64,000 nt of DNA, taken from the NCBI RefSeq assembly GCF_000003815.2, contig NC_049984.1, forward strand, positions 10,045,087 to 10,109,086. The letters run 5' to 3'. Source of the DNA: Branchiostoma floridae (lineage: Eukaryota; Chordata; Leptocardii; Amphioxiformes; Branchiostomatidae). The first letter of the stretch is position 1. The number at the start of each line of letters is the position of its first letter. Position numbers and translations under genes: made by a program. Below are positions 35,801 to 48,100 of the stretch, piece by piece. The notes beneath the pieces were generated by a model that saw only the letters and a program-made list of their open reading frames with translations, did no database searches and was not told the origin of the DNA.

Positions 35801-36722
35801 CTAAGGCCACAGCAAGTAAATTTTATGGCTGACATCCACGCGCTCATTAATTTTCGCCTGATTTCAGAAAAAAAAACAAGAATTTTTTTCTTCTTCAGGG
35901 AAAGCCGGATAGACGAAAATGGGTAAAGGTTGTGTTGTAACCTAATCATTGAATGTAGAATTGACACTAGAGACTCTGTAGCATTGACTGTAGTTGCAGA
36001 GGTGCAACTTGATAGATAGTTGTAAAAGTGGCACAACTATGGAAGCTATGAGTGAAGTTGCCAACATGGTTAATGATACCAGTCTACCACACTAGTGTCA
36101 CTTTAGCTCCACTGGTGCACTTCATAAGTACAGGAATGAATGCCTTGTTGACTGCGATGCCATATTTTGTCACTTCAAGTCTTGTTACAACGTCTATTTT
36201 GAAAATTTGCCATCTTGTTTTTTTTACCCATCTTGTTTGTTTTTTTCACCCTATCTCATTATTTTTGCAGTATGCAGAGGATGTCATCCATAAAATTTAC
36301 TTGCTGTGGCCTAAGACTGACGTTTTGGTGACTGACAGTCAGTCACCGAAACATCAGTCTAAAACACTTGGCTCGGTACAAAGAACTTTGTTGTCCTGTG
36401 ACTAATATCAACCTGATGAAACTGTACGCAGAGTTGTAGACAGGTCGAATGAAAGTGTGATGACAACATGATTGTTTATTTGTTTGCTTGTCTGTTTGTT
36501 ACTCAGTGGGATGGACATGTCAGCCAGTGGGATTACCAAGGCTCAGATCACCCTCAGGATTCCGACTCGGACTCAGAATACGAGACGGGGCACAGTGGTG
36601 GACGACTTGTCATCATCAACGTTAACGGTGTCCGCAGGAAGAGTAAACGGTTAAAACAACAGGACCAGGCAAGGCACAAGAGACATCGGCCCGAGGAGGC
36701 CCCATCTAGGTCGTCCTTGTGA
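29175..36722 (+). CDS. DCAF11: DDB1- and CUL4-associated factor 11 (WDR23), 16 coding exons, 467 aa
   Basis: WD40 substrate receptor of CUL4-DDB1 ubiquitin ligases; in other animals it targets NRF2/SKN-1. Exons: 29175-29258, 29378-29445, 30225-30325, 30975-31077, 31363-31406, 31606-31663, 32198-32266, 32560-32617, 33065-33250, 33768-33857, 34045-34108, 34235-34350, 34532-34571, 34819-34865, 35366-35425, 36507-36722 (TGA). The total of 1404 nt closes in frame. Diagnostic runs include RDVGWSVLD, HEDDINSVKFAD, NSKDQTIKLWDVRKFSS, RKLKGDTSVMTYRGH, IRCRFSPVHTTGQ and KACVRDVSWHP, which match vertebrate DCAF11 nearly word for word. WDxR boxes, which contact DDB1, are at about residues 228-231 (WDRR) and 275-278 (WDVR). 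The protein is shorter than the human one (about 546 aa) mostly at the N-terminus. The tail is acidic then basic (KSKRLKQQ...KRHR). All introns are GT-AG except the AT-AC intron at 34866-35365. ATTAAA at 36781 may be a poly(A) signal. Confidence 0.95.
29711..30200. mobile_element. Harbinger-like MITE, copy 1 (DCAF11 intron 3)
   Basis: Ends are near-inverted GGCCACAGCATGTAAATTTT copies with ATCCATAAAATTT at the other end. It shares its whole structure with 35809-36313. Flanking triplets are ATA and TTA, close to the TWA target of PIF/Harbinger elements. Confidence 0.7.
30428..30763. mobile_element. hAT-type MITE, 336 bp, 8-bp target duplication (DCAF11 intron)
   Basis: Starts CAGGGTTGTAGC and ends with the inverted CAGGGTTGTGGC. 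The 8-bp GAGTGCAG flanks it exactly (30420-30427 and 30764-30771). Non-coding. Confidence 0.85.
32781..32810. repeat. (GT)n microsatellite
   Basis: Thirty bases of uninterrupted GT in the DCAF11 intron 32618-33064. Confidence 0.95.
34866..35365 (+). other. U12-type AT-AC intron in DCAF11
   Basis: The intron begins ATATCCTTT, the exact U12 5' splice consensus, after the CAC codon for His376. It ends in AC before AAA (Lys377). A branch site TCCTTAAC lies at 35349-35356, about ten bases before the AC. The flanking exons join in frame as ...LIGH-KACVRDVSWHP, which is the conserved DCAF11 sequence. No GT-AG alternative gives this protein. Confidence 0.93.
35813..36310. mobile_element. Harbinger-like MITE, copy 2 (DCAF11 intron 15)
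   Basis: Inverted ends starting GGCCACAGCAAGTAAATTTT (about 35 bases), flanked on both sides by TAA, the PIF/Harbinger target. Same orientation as copy 1. A 47-base palindrome (36314-36360, AGACTGACGTTTTGGTGACT and its inverse) abuts it. Confidence 0.8.
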
Positions 36723-38523
36723 TGTTCAGACTGTAGCAAGTTCTTTGCTTTAGATTTACTGTTTGCATGTTGAAAAAAAAATTAAATCATTGCTGCCTGA
36801 GAACATCCAGACATTTTAGCACTCCACAGGTGCCTTTTTTTCTAACTTGGATCAGTACATAGGTGTACCTGACAAAGCGCTTGAGGAACACAGTGTATTT
36901 GATTAAACTGCTGCTTGCATCCCAGCAGTTGGCTAGTCTTCACACTGTGCTTCCATGTGTAACAGAAGAATATTGTTTCACCCATAGATGGTTACTTTGA
37001 TAATGCCAATGCACATCATACAAATTGCCACATGGTAAAATATATGTGGCAAATAGTTTAAATTCTAAGTGAGATGGAGTTTCTGTTGGAATGATGAATT
37101 CAAATCATGGACAAAGGCAAAGAATGAAGAGTGCAGCAAGTAGTATTCCTATTAGAACTTCACAAAAGATTTGTCTGTTCTGATACTTGACAAATGTATC
37201 TACATACATTTAAGCATCTATTTTTTTCATTCATCTGTAGTAACTTAAGCTGCACTTTGATGACTTTTTGTCCTCTTATTCCAAGGAGGTTGAACCTCCT
37301 TGCTTATTCTTAGTATCAAGGGGCACAAATTTGTATTATAATATTTACAGCTTCTTGAATACATGCATGATTACTCAGTTTTCAACTTGTGCTGGAACAG
37401 TTTTTATTTTGCATGTTAATATCAATTAATTGTATGTTGATGACACAGAAAATATGTCTGTTGTTTTGTTGGGCATGTGTATCAGGAATATTGTTAATTG
37501 TTATTCTTTATCTAATTTATTTATCTATTTCAATACATTTTTATGATGTCGGGTCCACTTTTCCAATTGTTACTAAATGTAAGGAAGACCATGTCATGTT
37601 GTGAGCAATCTTTCTGAAGAGAATGTTTCCACTATATTACAAGCCTGATATTTTCCAGGAGATATTGAGATTTTATAGCTTTTTTGTATTTTATCATTTT
37701 TGCTCAATGAAAGGAAACATGTTTGAAGGCAATGCAATCTCTGCAATTAGAAGCAAATATCCAATTTTTGTCTAGTTGTAGAGCTTGAATTGTGTATCTG
37801 AATGTCTAACATTCACAAATGTAGAAAGGACACATGATTCATTGTCAAGGGATTACTGTTGAAACCTTCAATTTCCTGTAACCTCAGTCTTCCAGAATGG
37901 CTATGTAAAAATTAAATGACTTGTAACAATCGTACCATTGTTTTCTGCGATTTTTCAATTTTGAAAAATAATCTTTAACTTCAAAGTCGTTATGTATGGG
38001 GCAGTAAACACCACAGTGCAATCAGTGAGTATACTGGCATGCCTAGCTTCATTAAATTGCGATTGTAGCGGCCCTCCCAATACCACTGGTGGGGAGGTCT
38101 AATACAGCCCTGGAGACTGCACAGTAATGCTGTAAAATGGTATAAACTCTAACAATATAGATCCGGCCACCTCCGTCCGTGTATATCAAAGTACTTAACG
38201 CAATACAAATTATGCAAATGATTATACAGTCCGTAGCTCACCAGGTTCGTAATGTACTAAGGGTTTTGTCAGCAAAAATGAAAATATTCTGGATTCCGAA
38301 ATCTTCATATTGTTGACCATACTGGCACATTTGCATTCCACCACTCATTTCATATTTCCTGCATTCACGAACAGTGCAGAATTCGAAATATACCCCAATA
38401 CAAAAGTGACACAAGTGTAACACAGAGTGTGTGTTACGTAACGTCCCCTGCCGAAGGGGGAGTAACAGTGACAAATTGCCCCAATAGTTCACCCTGGTCA
38501 AAGTTCACTCTGTATTGTCAGCC
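36723..38523. other. 3' UTR of DCAF11 and upstream region of the Rv2258c-like gene
   Basis: AT-rich, without open frames of note. Candidate poly(A) signals ATTAAA at 36781 and about 37911. No TATA box recognised before 38524. Confidence 0.5.
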
Positions 38524-41500
38524 ATGGGTGACAACGTGGATCTACAAGGGGCAGAAAATAAAAGTCCTACCGATGACCAGGCCGACGAGACCAAGGAGAT
38601 CTTTGCTAAGAAGATCTCGGACACGATCACGTCAGGTTTCGTGACCCTGTCTCTGGCCATCGGCAGGAGGACGGGCCTTTTCGACGAGCTGGCCAGGCAA
38701 CAGGAGCCAAGAACCGCGCACGAGATAGCGGCGGCGGCGGGGCTGAAAGAAAGGTACGGGCACGATCGCTGTGTGGGTACAGTGTGGCTATTTGAGATAC
38801 GATTATGTGTTTGTCTGTTGGTGGAGGAAGTAAATGCACAGTAAGTCGCATCTCTGCCTGTGGCAATGTGAAACGGTTAAAGATTTCTTAAAGTGGCTGG
38901 TGTTGTGATGACCTATATATACAGTAGCCCGAGCATAATCGAGCAAACATTCGATTTCGATTTTATATGTTGTCAATATGGGGAAGCCGTCAACTTGTAG
39001 CCAGATATGAACTGCATGATGTATAAAATAGTAATGAAAAAGAAGTCTATAAGCTATATTGTGTCTGAGAATCAGCATTTGAAATCATATGTTCATCGAT
39101 TTATTTGTTTTCACGGATCTGGAACTCTCACTTCCGCATACTATTCTTGACCTTTCAATTATGCGTTTTGCATGATTCAGATAGTGTCGCGCGGTGTCCG
39201 CTTAAAGCTTACTTGCATGTCGTCTACAACATTTTGTAACTCATGCGATCAAGATGTCATGCACATAGTACATAGCCAGGATCATAGATGGTTAAGAGAC
39301 ATTTACCCTCACAATTACTGGTTCATGTAACTAGTTGATAGCCTACGGTTCACAATCAACACACCTACGTTACGATATCCGATTAGGATGAAGCTGCTAG
39401 TGCAGTATACAGTATCAAACTAATACATGTATAACTAGAAAGGCCGACATTTGCTTGAGAGCAAATGCAGCATATTTCAGCCATCTCCCTCCCCATGCAA
39501 CAACAGACTATTCCAAAATCACCCATGTGCAAGAATTGAACACTTTTGTTTAAAAGTCACTTCCACTAATGACACTTAATGACACCCAAAAATGAATCTT
39601 ACAAAATTCCTAGTGCAAGAATGGACTCTTCCAGTGCACCCCATGTGAATTTGCACAATAGACCAGTCCAGAAATACTCTCACTGAAAACATGGTCAAGG
39701 TTGAACTAAGCAAAACAGGCATGAAAAGGTAAAATAGACCAGTCCAAAAACACTTCCACTAAAAATGGAATATTGAATTATCACCTTTCTAAAACTAAAT
39801 TTGAAAACATCCCCATGCAAGAATGGACTCTTTTTGCGATGCCCCTATGTAAAGTGGTGCAGTCCAAAAATACATCCGCTAAAATTGGACTTGGACGTAA
39901 TCACCAAATTCCAAAAATGGATTTTAAAAATCCCCCCATGTAAGGATTGACTCTTCCAGCACAATCTATGTAAAATTGCAAAGTTGACCAGTCAAAAAAT
40001 AACCACACTGAAACACTTTGACATATCAAATCACCAAAGTCCATAAACAAATTTTTAAAAATGCCCCCCTCCATGCAAGAATGGACTCTTCCAGTACCCC
40101 ATGTAAAATTGCAAAATAGTCCAGTTCAAAAATACTCCCATTGAAAGACATTATATAATCAACAGTCCAAAGATGAATTTAAAAAAATATGTACCCCCTC
40201 CGTGCCAGAATGGACTCATCCAGATAACACCGGGCTCACTGATTGGCTGCCAATCCCCTTCGGGATGTTGACTCAGGCTACGTGATTGGTTGCCTCTTTA
40301 ATCAAGTTACTAGTATATATAGACATGTGCACATGCTGTCTTCAGGTGGGAGAGGTCAACGACCTCAAGGTCGTTGACCCTCTGGCCAGTGGAGAATTAC
40401 TCAAAAAGTACCCAAATATATCATTTTGAAGTGGTTTATGCCAGAAATTATACATGGGTCATTTGAATGAATATCTAGTGCACCTATTTACCAAAATGTA
40501 GGTCATTTGGTTACAAGACCAGGGAACAGGAGCCAAAAGCGTACGTTTTTGGTCAAACAATGGCCAAAAAATTCCAAAATTAAGCATTTTGTTGTACCGT
40601 ATGCCAAAGGTGTCAATGAATTCATGTGCGCATATGTAGACGGCACTCCTATACCAAATTTCAGGTCATTTGGTTGTAAAATGGGGGTATAGGAGCCAAA
40701 AAATGTCATTTCTGGGGCAAAAAATGCCAAAAATGCCAAAATTAAGCATTTTGCTGTACCGTATGCCAAAATTGTTTTTGGAATTTTGTGGGCATATGAT
40801 CAAGGCACCTCTGTACCAAATTTTAGGTCATTCGGCTGTAACACCAGGGAACAGGGGGGCAAAATGTACATAAAAATTGCAAAAAACATGAATAAAATCA
40901 TTCTAAAGGAAGATATGAAAAAAATGAGAAAAAAGCACCTGGGTATTGACCCACTCTACCCTTGTGCCAAATTTCAAGTAATTCGGTCCAGGAACGACGG
41001 AGTTGAATCGATTTGAAGATTTGACAGGAGAAAGAAAGAAACATTACGAATACAATATATTTCACCATACCTATGGTATGGCTGAAATATAATGATAGAT
41101 TCGAAATCATTAGACAAACACAGTTTGGCGGTGGTAAAGAGCTGTACGACACTGTTCTTTATAAACTTGAGGTCAGTTAATCTGCTCTTTGCTGCCGCCA
41201 ACCTGTCCCTGTTACTGTAACGTTAACTTACAGGTATGTCCGGGAGTGGCTGGGATCTATGGTGACCTCCCGTATCGTAGAGGTGGACACAACATTGGAC
41301 ATTCCTCGGTACTTCGTCCCACCTCACCGGGCAGCCGTCCTGTCGCCCAGCGGTGCTGAGATCCTCAGGATGGCGTTCTCCGAGCGGGTTGTGCATCTGG
41401 CTAAAGTCATGGACGACATGGTGGAGTGCTTCAAGGACGATGGTCCACCAGGTATGGTAAAACCAATGGGGATGATAGAAAATACAACCAGTTGGAATCT

Positions 41501-43804
41501 ATACTATAGTAGCTATATATAACATGTATAACATATGTTTGGCCAATAGTTGGCTATACAGTCAAACCTGCCCGAGCGACCACCTCTTCTCAGCGACCAC
41601 CTGGCCATTTCGACCGCTTTTTCTCGGTCCCGATTTTTTTTCCCATTGACGTAAGCATTAAGCAACCTTTTCTCAACGACCACCTGGCCAACGCGACCGC
41701 GACCGGCCCAAATTGGGACCCATAACGACCGCATCATTTTTAAAATTGAGGTTTTCATCGATTTTTGATGATAACTAGCGCGATTTTGTGCCGAAATCGG
41801 CCAGTTTGCGTCGGATTTTGACTGTCATTACGATGTTATGTTTAGAATACAGATGGCGGCGGTCAATGGGTGGGTCAATGGGGCAGTCTACTGTAATACT
41901 GGGAGGAAATTTCGTTGTAAGAAAATCCGAATTTAGTTGTTACAGAAGTTTTTTTTTTAAAAATCTATATCATCATAAGGTGAACGAATGACGTATAACG
42001 TGAAACGTATATAGCCTCATACTTTTTCAAGAAAGATCTGTGTAGCTCATACCTTTTAAGAAAGAGCTTTTGTTCAACTGTACTGTACATTCACCAGTGG
42101 GTAAGTACGCTATCGGGCATCGAATTCTAAAGGTGCACCGTAGTTATTTCAGATAAGGCGATCATGAACACAAGAACGCATAAAGTCTTGTATGGTAACA
42201 GACAGTATCAAAATATTGAGCTTTAGAACACTGTATCGAATAAAAGCTCGATAAAAGCTTGGGGTTAAATTTATAGTTTACAGTGTGCGTGTTGTATTTG
42301 ACATTAAAGACCTCGCTTCTTTGCGTGCGTGCAGTGTGCTTGCTATTGCCATTAAACACAACGGAAACCATTTATACTTTGCATCGGGCATGTTTTGAGT
42401 TGATACTCTTCTCAGCGACCACCTGTCCAAATCGACCGTTTTTTCCCGGTCCCCCGGGTGGTCGACTTGGGCAGGTTTGACTGTATATCAAACACACTTG
42501 TCAATGGGAATATGCCCTCTTTATACGGAAATTCTTTATGTTGATGGAACGGTGCCCATCATTTCCTTTTATACGTGTAAACATATATGGCCTCCGTCGG
42601 TCAAGTGTAACAATACTCCGATAAGTAACACATGATAGCTAAGTTGAAAAGTTTGTTTGTGACAAGTCATAAAGTGATGACAACGACAAGATTCAAAGTA
42701 TTGTTTTTGTTTTGCAACACATTACTTTCGAAGGTGTATTATTCTTACATTTTCTTGTGCTATTCACTGCGTGTCTTAAGAATTTGACACAGAAACTTAT
42801 TTTCATTTTCACAGGGTTACCAAGCTCTGCTTACCCGGACTTCCAGGGATGGCTACAGAAGGTGAAAGGACCGATGCTCGATTCTACCTTCATCGACAAC
42901 TTTCTTCCTACCATTCCTGGGCTAATCGAGAAGCTCGGTAAGAAGAATTAGATTTGAAGATTTAACAAAGTTATCAAGAAGGTAGCATGGTACTGGTAGT
43001 ACTCAGTCCTCAAGCTTTGAATGTACCTTAGCAGCGACTGAAATGCACCTAGCATCGGAACGTATTTCGAGTGTGGGCTAGTCTAGGGTTCGCAAACAAC
43101 ACAACACGTAATTTTGTCTTAAAGCAAATGAAGTTCCAAGCTCATAGTGGAATGCGTTTAAAAGCAATGATGTTTAGCCTTTTGTGGCTGATGATGGCTT
43201 TAATTGCCAAGATGTATATGATGTCTTTTTTGTAGAATCTGGAATCACAGTGTGCGACCTCGGCTGTGCCAGCGGCTACCTCCTCTTCCTCATGGCCCGA
43301 AGTTTCCCCAACAGCACGTACTACGGGATAGACCTATCAGCAGAGGCCGTCAGTATGGCCAAGAAGGAAGCTGCCGCCAGGGGGATCACCAACGTCATCT
43401 GCGATGTTGGGGACGCCACCAAACTACCCGACGACTGGTCCGAGAAATTCGATTACGTCATTACCCTGTCCACCATACACGACGTCAACGCGCCGGAGCG
43501 GTGTCTGAGGGAGATCCGGCGGGTGCTGAAGCCAGGGGGACAGTTCTCCATGTGGGAGCGAGACGCACACACTCAGCACCACGACAACATCGGCAACCCT
43601 ACTGCCAGTATGATCTACGTCATCAGCATGATGTCGTGTGTGCCGATGTCGCTCCATGACAACGGCGCGGGTCTAGGGGCGATGTGGGGACACGAACAGG
43701 CCCTGCCCATGCTGGAGAGGGCCGGCTTCTCTGACGTGAAGAAGTTGGGTATCCCCGGAAACCAGGGTGTAGCGCATTACCTTTGTTCTAAGTCAGGAGA
43801 GTAA
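38524..43804 (+). CDS. SAM-dependent methyltransferase, Rv2258c-like, 4 exons, 379 aa
   Basis: Predicted soluble S-adenosylmethionine-dependent methyltransferase; substrate unknown. Exons: 38524-38753, 41234-41451, 42815-42937, 43236-43804 (TAA); 1140 nt closing in frame. The N-terminal part (about 30-140) has the look of the winged-helix dimerisation domain of Rv2258c-type enzymes: FVTLSLAIGRRTGLFDEL, then TAHEIAAAAGL, then YVREWLGSMV. The C-terminal Rossmann domain carries motif I DLGCASGY (198-205), an acidic YYGIDLS loop and VLKPGGQFSMWERD. Start is the ATG in GCCATGG. Intron 1 (38754-41233) and intron 2 (41452-42814) are filled with repeats. AATAAA signals are at 43893 and 44223. The family is mainly bacterial with scattered animal members, so ancient transfer is possible. 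Confidence 0.9.
39480..40225. repeat. About 130-bp degenerate tandem repeat, roughly six copies
   Basis: The phrase ATGCAAGAATGGACTCTTCC followed by CCCATGTAAAATTGCA and AGTCCAAAAATACTCCC recurs at about 39491, 39611, 39810, 39935, 40066 and 40196 in intron 1 of the Rv2258c-like gene. Confidence 0.75.
40480..40995. repeat. About 170-bp tandem repeat, three copies
   Basis: ACCAAATTTCAGGTCATTTG and AAAATTAAGCATTTTG recur at about 170-base spacing in the same intron. Copies are imperfect. Confidence 0.7.
41559..42483. mobile_element. Tc1/mariner-like non-autonomous element, copy A, 925 bp
   Basis: TA-flanked inverted ends CAGTCAAACCTGCCC, in intron 2 of the Rv2258c-like gene. Repeated GCGACCACCTGGCC phrases near the ends. 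No transposase frame. Copy B (52584-53416) is the same element in the opposite orientation. Confidence 0.85.
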
Positions 43805-45163
43805 CATGGAGTATGTACCAGTATTTACCCAAAGGGGATATAGGCATGTATATTACACGTTTTAGATTAGGTTGGATGATCAATTAAAAGAAAATAAAAT
43901 ATTTGTCACTTGTATGACCACTATCAGCAGATGCTGCTTATTTGTTTGAAATGGAATCATTCTTCAAATCTACCTCAATTAACGTAGGCACTGGGACCAA
44001 GGACGACATTATATCACATATATACATGTATACATTCCAAATCGTCTTAACTCGACTCTCGACTTCAAGCACCTAGCTTCAAAGGTCTTTGAAAAAGGGA
44101 AGCGCATACATATTGTTTGTGCTAAGGTTTAAAGATAACATGATGATATCCATAATGTTATAGATAGTCTATCATCTACTAAGTTCCTGCATCCATTTTC
44201 TTTCAGTTCTGCAGTACATATGAAATAAAGTGTGAAGTCATTCCCTAACATCGAACTGTGTTTATTTTCTTGTCACAGGCTAGGCTATTATATTCACTGA
44301 TTCAAACCTCAAATATTAGCACATGTGGATCCATAATTGTATGTGGTACAATATACAATTTTGCATATGACAAATCAGTCGAAGAAGAACATGACTGGGT
44401 TACTTTAGTTCAGGACGTATACATGGGTTTCAAACTGTTTGGTTTAACCCTGCTGTTAACGTCAATACCAATCTATTTGGAAACACTAATGAGCGTCTGA
44501 AAGGCACACTCTGTCTGGCTGGCTGGAGAGAACCATTTGAAGGCACCAGCAAACTCCTAACCTATTCAAAAAGCGCTTTGGTATGGAAGACTAGCTCTCA
44601 TCAATTCATAATAAACAATTTACAAGCAGAAAAAAAAAACCTGAAAAGTTGCTGAAGCTATATCGTCTGCAGTGAATCTAATATCCAAGCAGATTTTGAA
44701 GTAGTAACAAATCGTATGAAGGAGGTTCAGCCTCAAAAGGCAGTATTGTTAACTTGTATGTTTATCTTTCCGCGCCTACAACTCAAGATCAGGTTGCTTG
44801 ATTGGTGCGGTGTTCGTACTCGACTAAGAAGTGACGCGTACTCGATACTTTCTACAGTTCTGGCTTCCTGGACAAGAGTAGAAAGACCGGGAAGTAAACA
44901 TGGAAGATCAGCTCTTCGACCGGCTTTGTCGTCTTTGTGGTTTCGTATAACCTGTAAACCGATAAAAGGGACAGGTTTGTCATTTTGTATTTTCCGCACA
45001 AACCTGCATGTTACGTGTAGAAAAATCATCGGGTACGGATCGACAAATTTAAGTATTAAAAGTCCCTAGAACATGTAATGATAAAACCTGATAGAACTCG
45101 TGTCGCAAGGCCATTGGTTTTTAGTCATGAACAGAAAAACAATGTTTTCTGTCAGGTTTTATA
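43805..45163. other. Intergenic region between convergent methyltransferase genes
   Basis: Holds the 3' UTR of the plus gene (AATAAA at 43893 and 44223). On the minus strand a possible extra terminal exon of the other gene lies near 44830-44730 (reads NLILSCRRGK), not proven. Nothing else recognised. Confidence 0.5.
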
Positions 45164-48100
45164 TCATCTGAAGGTCAAGAAGGTCACACTATACCTCTGC
45201 TGTAGGTTCTGAAGTAAGGCACCAAGATCTTCAGGATGGCGCCTGCAGTACTCCTGGTACCCTGACCACGTCGACAGGTAGCCGATAAATTCTGGCAAGG
45301 TGTACTCCCCTTTGATAGACATGGAGTAGTCCCTGTAACCACAGTGGCACATGGTTCGTTATGTAATTGATAATACCGGAAGTTATGTCTTTGATATACA
45401 GAAGTTATAATATCATCAAGTTGATGCTCGAATATAGTTGAGGTCGGATTCACTAAAACGTAAATCACTGCATCCACCTCCATGTTCATGTCCATGTGAC
45501 GTGTATACATACACAATGGTTGTCTTTCCTATCAGCCTGCTTACATTGAGGTAGGTTGACTGGGTAGTGCATGTTACCACATTCCTCTCTTTCAATATTT
45601 CCCAAGTACGTTGAAAAAGTGTACAAGCGCACAATAATGCTAGTACGCAATTGCTGCTAATAGACAACGCTAGTTACGTACCTAATAGTTTCTTCATATG
45701 GCATTGGGAGGTCTCGATAGTAATTGTCGATGTACTGTTGTCCCTTGTTCCAGCAGCCTTTTAGGGAACCCTTGTAGAACTAAAGAACACGGTGAAAAAT
45801 GTAAGCTAAGTAGCGGTGTACCGAAAGTGCGAAAAGGAACGAAAAGGAACGAAAAGGAACGAAAAGGAAAGTACCGAAAGTGCGAAAAGGAACGAAAAGG
45901 AACGAAAAGGAAAGTACCGAAAGTGCGAAAAGGAACGAAAAGGAACATTTGCTCCTTTTCGTTCCTTTTCGTTCCTTTTCGTTCCTTTTCGTTCCTTTTC
46001 GTTCCTTTTCGTTCCTTTTCGCACTTTTGGTACTTTCATTTTTGTTCCTTTTCGTTCCTTTTCGTTCCTTTTCGTTCCTTTTCGTTCCTTTTCGTTCCTT
46101 TTCGTTCCTTTTCGTTCCTTTTCGTTCCTTTTCGTTCCTTTTCGTTCCTTTTCGTTCCTTTTCGCACTTTCGGTAGACCCCTAAGTAGAACACCAAAACG
46201 TTGTTGACACATTGGTGTTTGTGTGGGGGTGTGCATCGTACACGTGTGTCTGTATGGCTTTGTGTTTGTGCTTTCAGACATTTATGGTCAGCATGACTTA
46301 AGTGGATTTCGGGTCTAGTTACGTGGTGATCGTTGAGTAGAAACAAAATGAGGAAAAAAAGAATCTCACGAACTGCGTGGTGTTTTGTTGAAACAAATTG
46401 CCATTAATCATCATCATCATCATTAATCATCCTCTATGAGGTGCAGCAAGTAAAGTCTTTCATCGCTATGAGAAGTTCCAGGCCCTCTAGACCAGTTGAT
46501 AAAATTCACACAATTCCCCCTCCTATTCTTACCTCCCATACTATGCTGTTCAGCTCATCAGTACAGTCCTCGCCGTAGTTAATATAGCTCATCCCATAGC
46601 AGTACACCGCCAGGCAGCCCAGCGGTGTGAGGACACGGTTCACTTCCTTATGGAATTTGGGGAAGTCAAACCAATGGGCAGCCGTGGCACAGGTGATGAG
46701 GTCAATGCTACCGTCTGGGAAGGGCAACTCCTCTGCACTTCCAACCCTACAGAAAGTAAAGCAGGCCAATCTCGGTCAAAACATTATGCTTGATTCTTAA
46801 CCTCAAAAGTGACTTCTTATAGGATACCCCCCCCCCCCCAAAAAACGATATGAGTAGCAATTGCCGGGTAGGAGTTGGTGCTCCCCATTACAGAACGATA
46901 TACATATAGCTTCGATGAAGGTTAGGCATCCAAGTAATAAGATATGCCAAATAGCAATTACCCAAGCATCTGGATAATGATATTATGGAAACGGTCAGAC
47001 GTTTCAGGTAGAATCCTTTCGTCAGTGACAGAAGACATACGAATGCAAAAACGGGATCGTAAGATACAGCTGCGAACAGCATTACAACCCTAACTACAAT
47101 AATTCGTCATGAGGTGAACCTCCTTCCCGGAGTAATGATGCTATAATTTCCATGTCCTTTGTACTTGTGAAATAAGTCGGTCAACACTCACATTAGCCTG
47201 GATACCAGAGCCCAGCCCGATATAAAAAATTTCGCGATAGATATTTTTGAGATCGGGCTGGGGTCTGGTATCCAGGCTACACTCACATGTATTGGATATT
47301 GCTGTAGTTGTTGTTAGCGGTCGCCACTTCAATCTGCGCGTCACTAACATCCATGCCTGTGACGCGCTGGAAATGGGGCGCCAGGATCTCTGTAGTCTGA
47401 CCTGATCCGCACCCGAGATCAACCGCATGGTACAGCTGTGTAGGCTTCTGCACATTGCAACAAGAAAAGGTGTAAGAATCCGTCTTAAGTTACTTAAATT
47501 GTTATTATCATTACTATCCCTAATACGTGTAGTACGCACTAGACTAGTCTGAAAGGTCACAATTCTTTTTCAAGCGCACTTCTGTAAAGATGTTACAGTT
47601 TTGTAAATGTAAAAGCGACATTGACTCTTGTAGAAATAAAGAACATAATGTACTGTCGTTGAGTTGCTGTAGATCTACTACATTAGACACAGATGATAAC
47701 ACACCTCTTTTGGCTGATGCAAAGTTTACAGTGTAAGAGGTAGTGTCTGACAATAATATCCGCATTTATATGTAGGGTAATTAAATAAAAGGTGTTGAAA
47801 TAAATGGTAGTTTGACTATCTAAAGTTTAGACGGAGCCTTGAAAGATTAATTGCGGAACGTCAAGAAAAAACACCAGGGAGTCTAGAATCAACATTGAGC
47901 TCCGTCTTTCCAAGGACTAACGACATATCAGATGTCAATACATTCTATCCAGATGTACTTAAAGTATGCTGACTACAAATATCCATTTTCATGGAGATAA
48001 ATATATAATAGTGGGTTATTGGGACCTTGACCGTCAGTGCCCGCTACATTTCGAATGGCGGCTATTGGGTGCAAAGCAGAAGGGCATGGGCCCAGGCACG

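Noticed and set aside
38515-38523. Start of the Rv2258c-like gene at 38515
   Set aside because: That codon is TTG; the ATG at 38524 has a good GCCATGG context.
43252-43659. 135-codon plus-frame shadow within the methyltransferase exon
   Set aside because: It overlaps the conserved SAM-binding frame in another phase and has no family features.
45698-46346. Open frames of 169 and 188 codons rich in KGTKRNEKER or FRSFSFLFVP
   Set aside because: These are translations of the decamer array in several frames and on both strands, not a gene.
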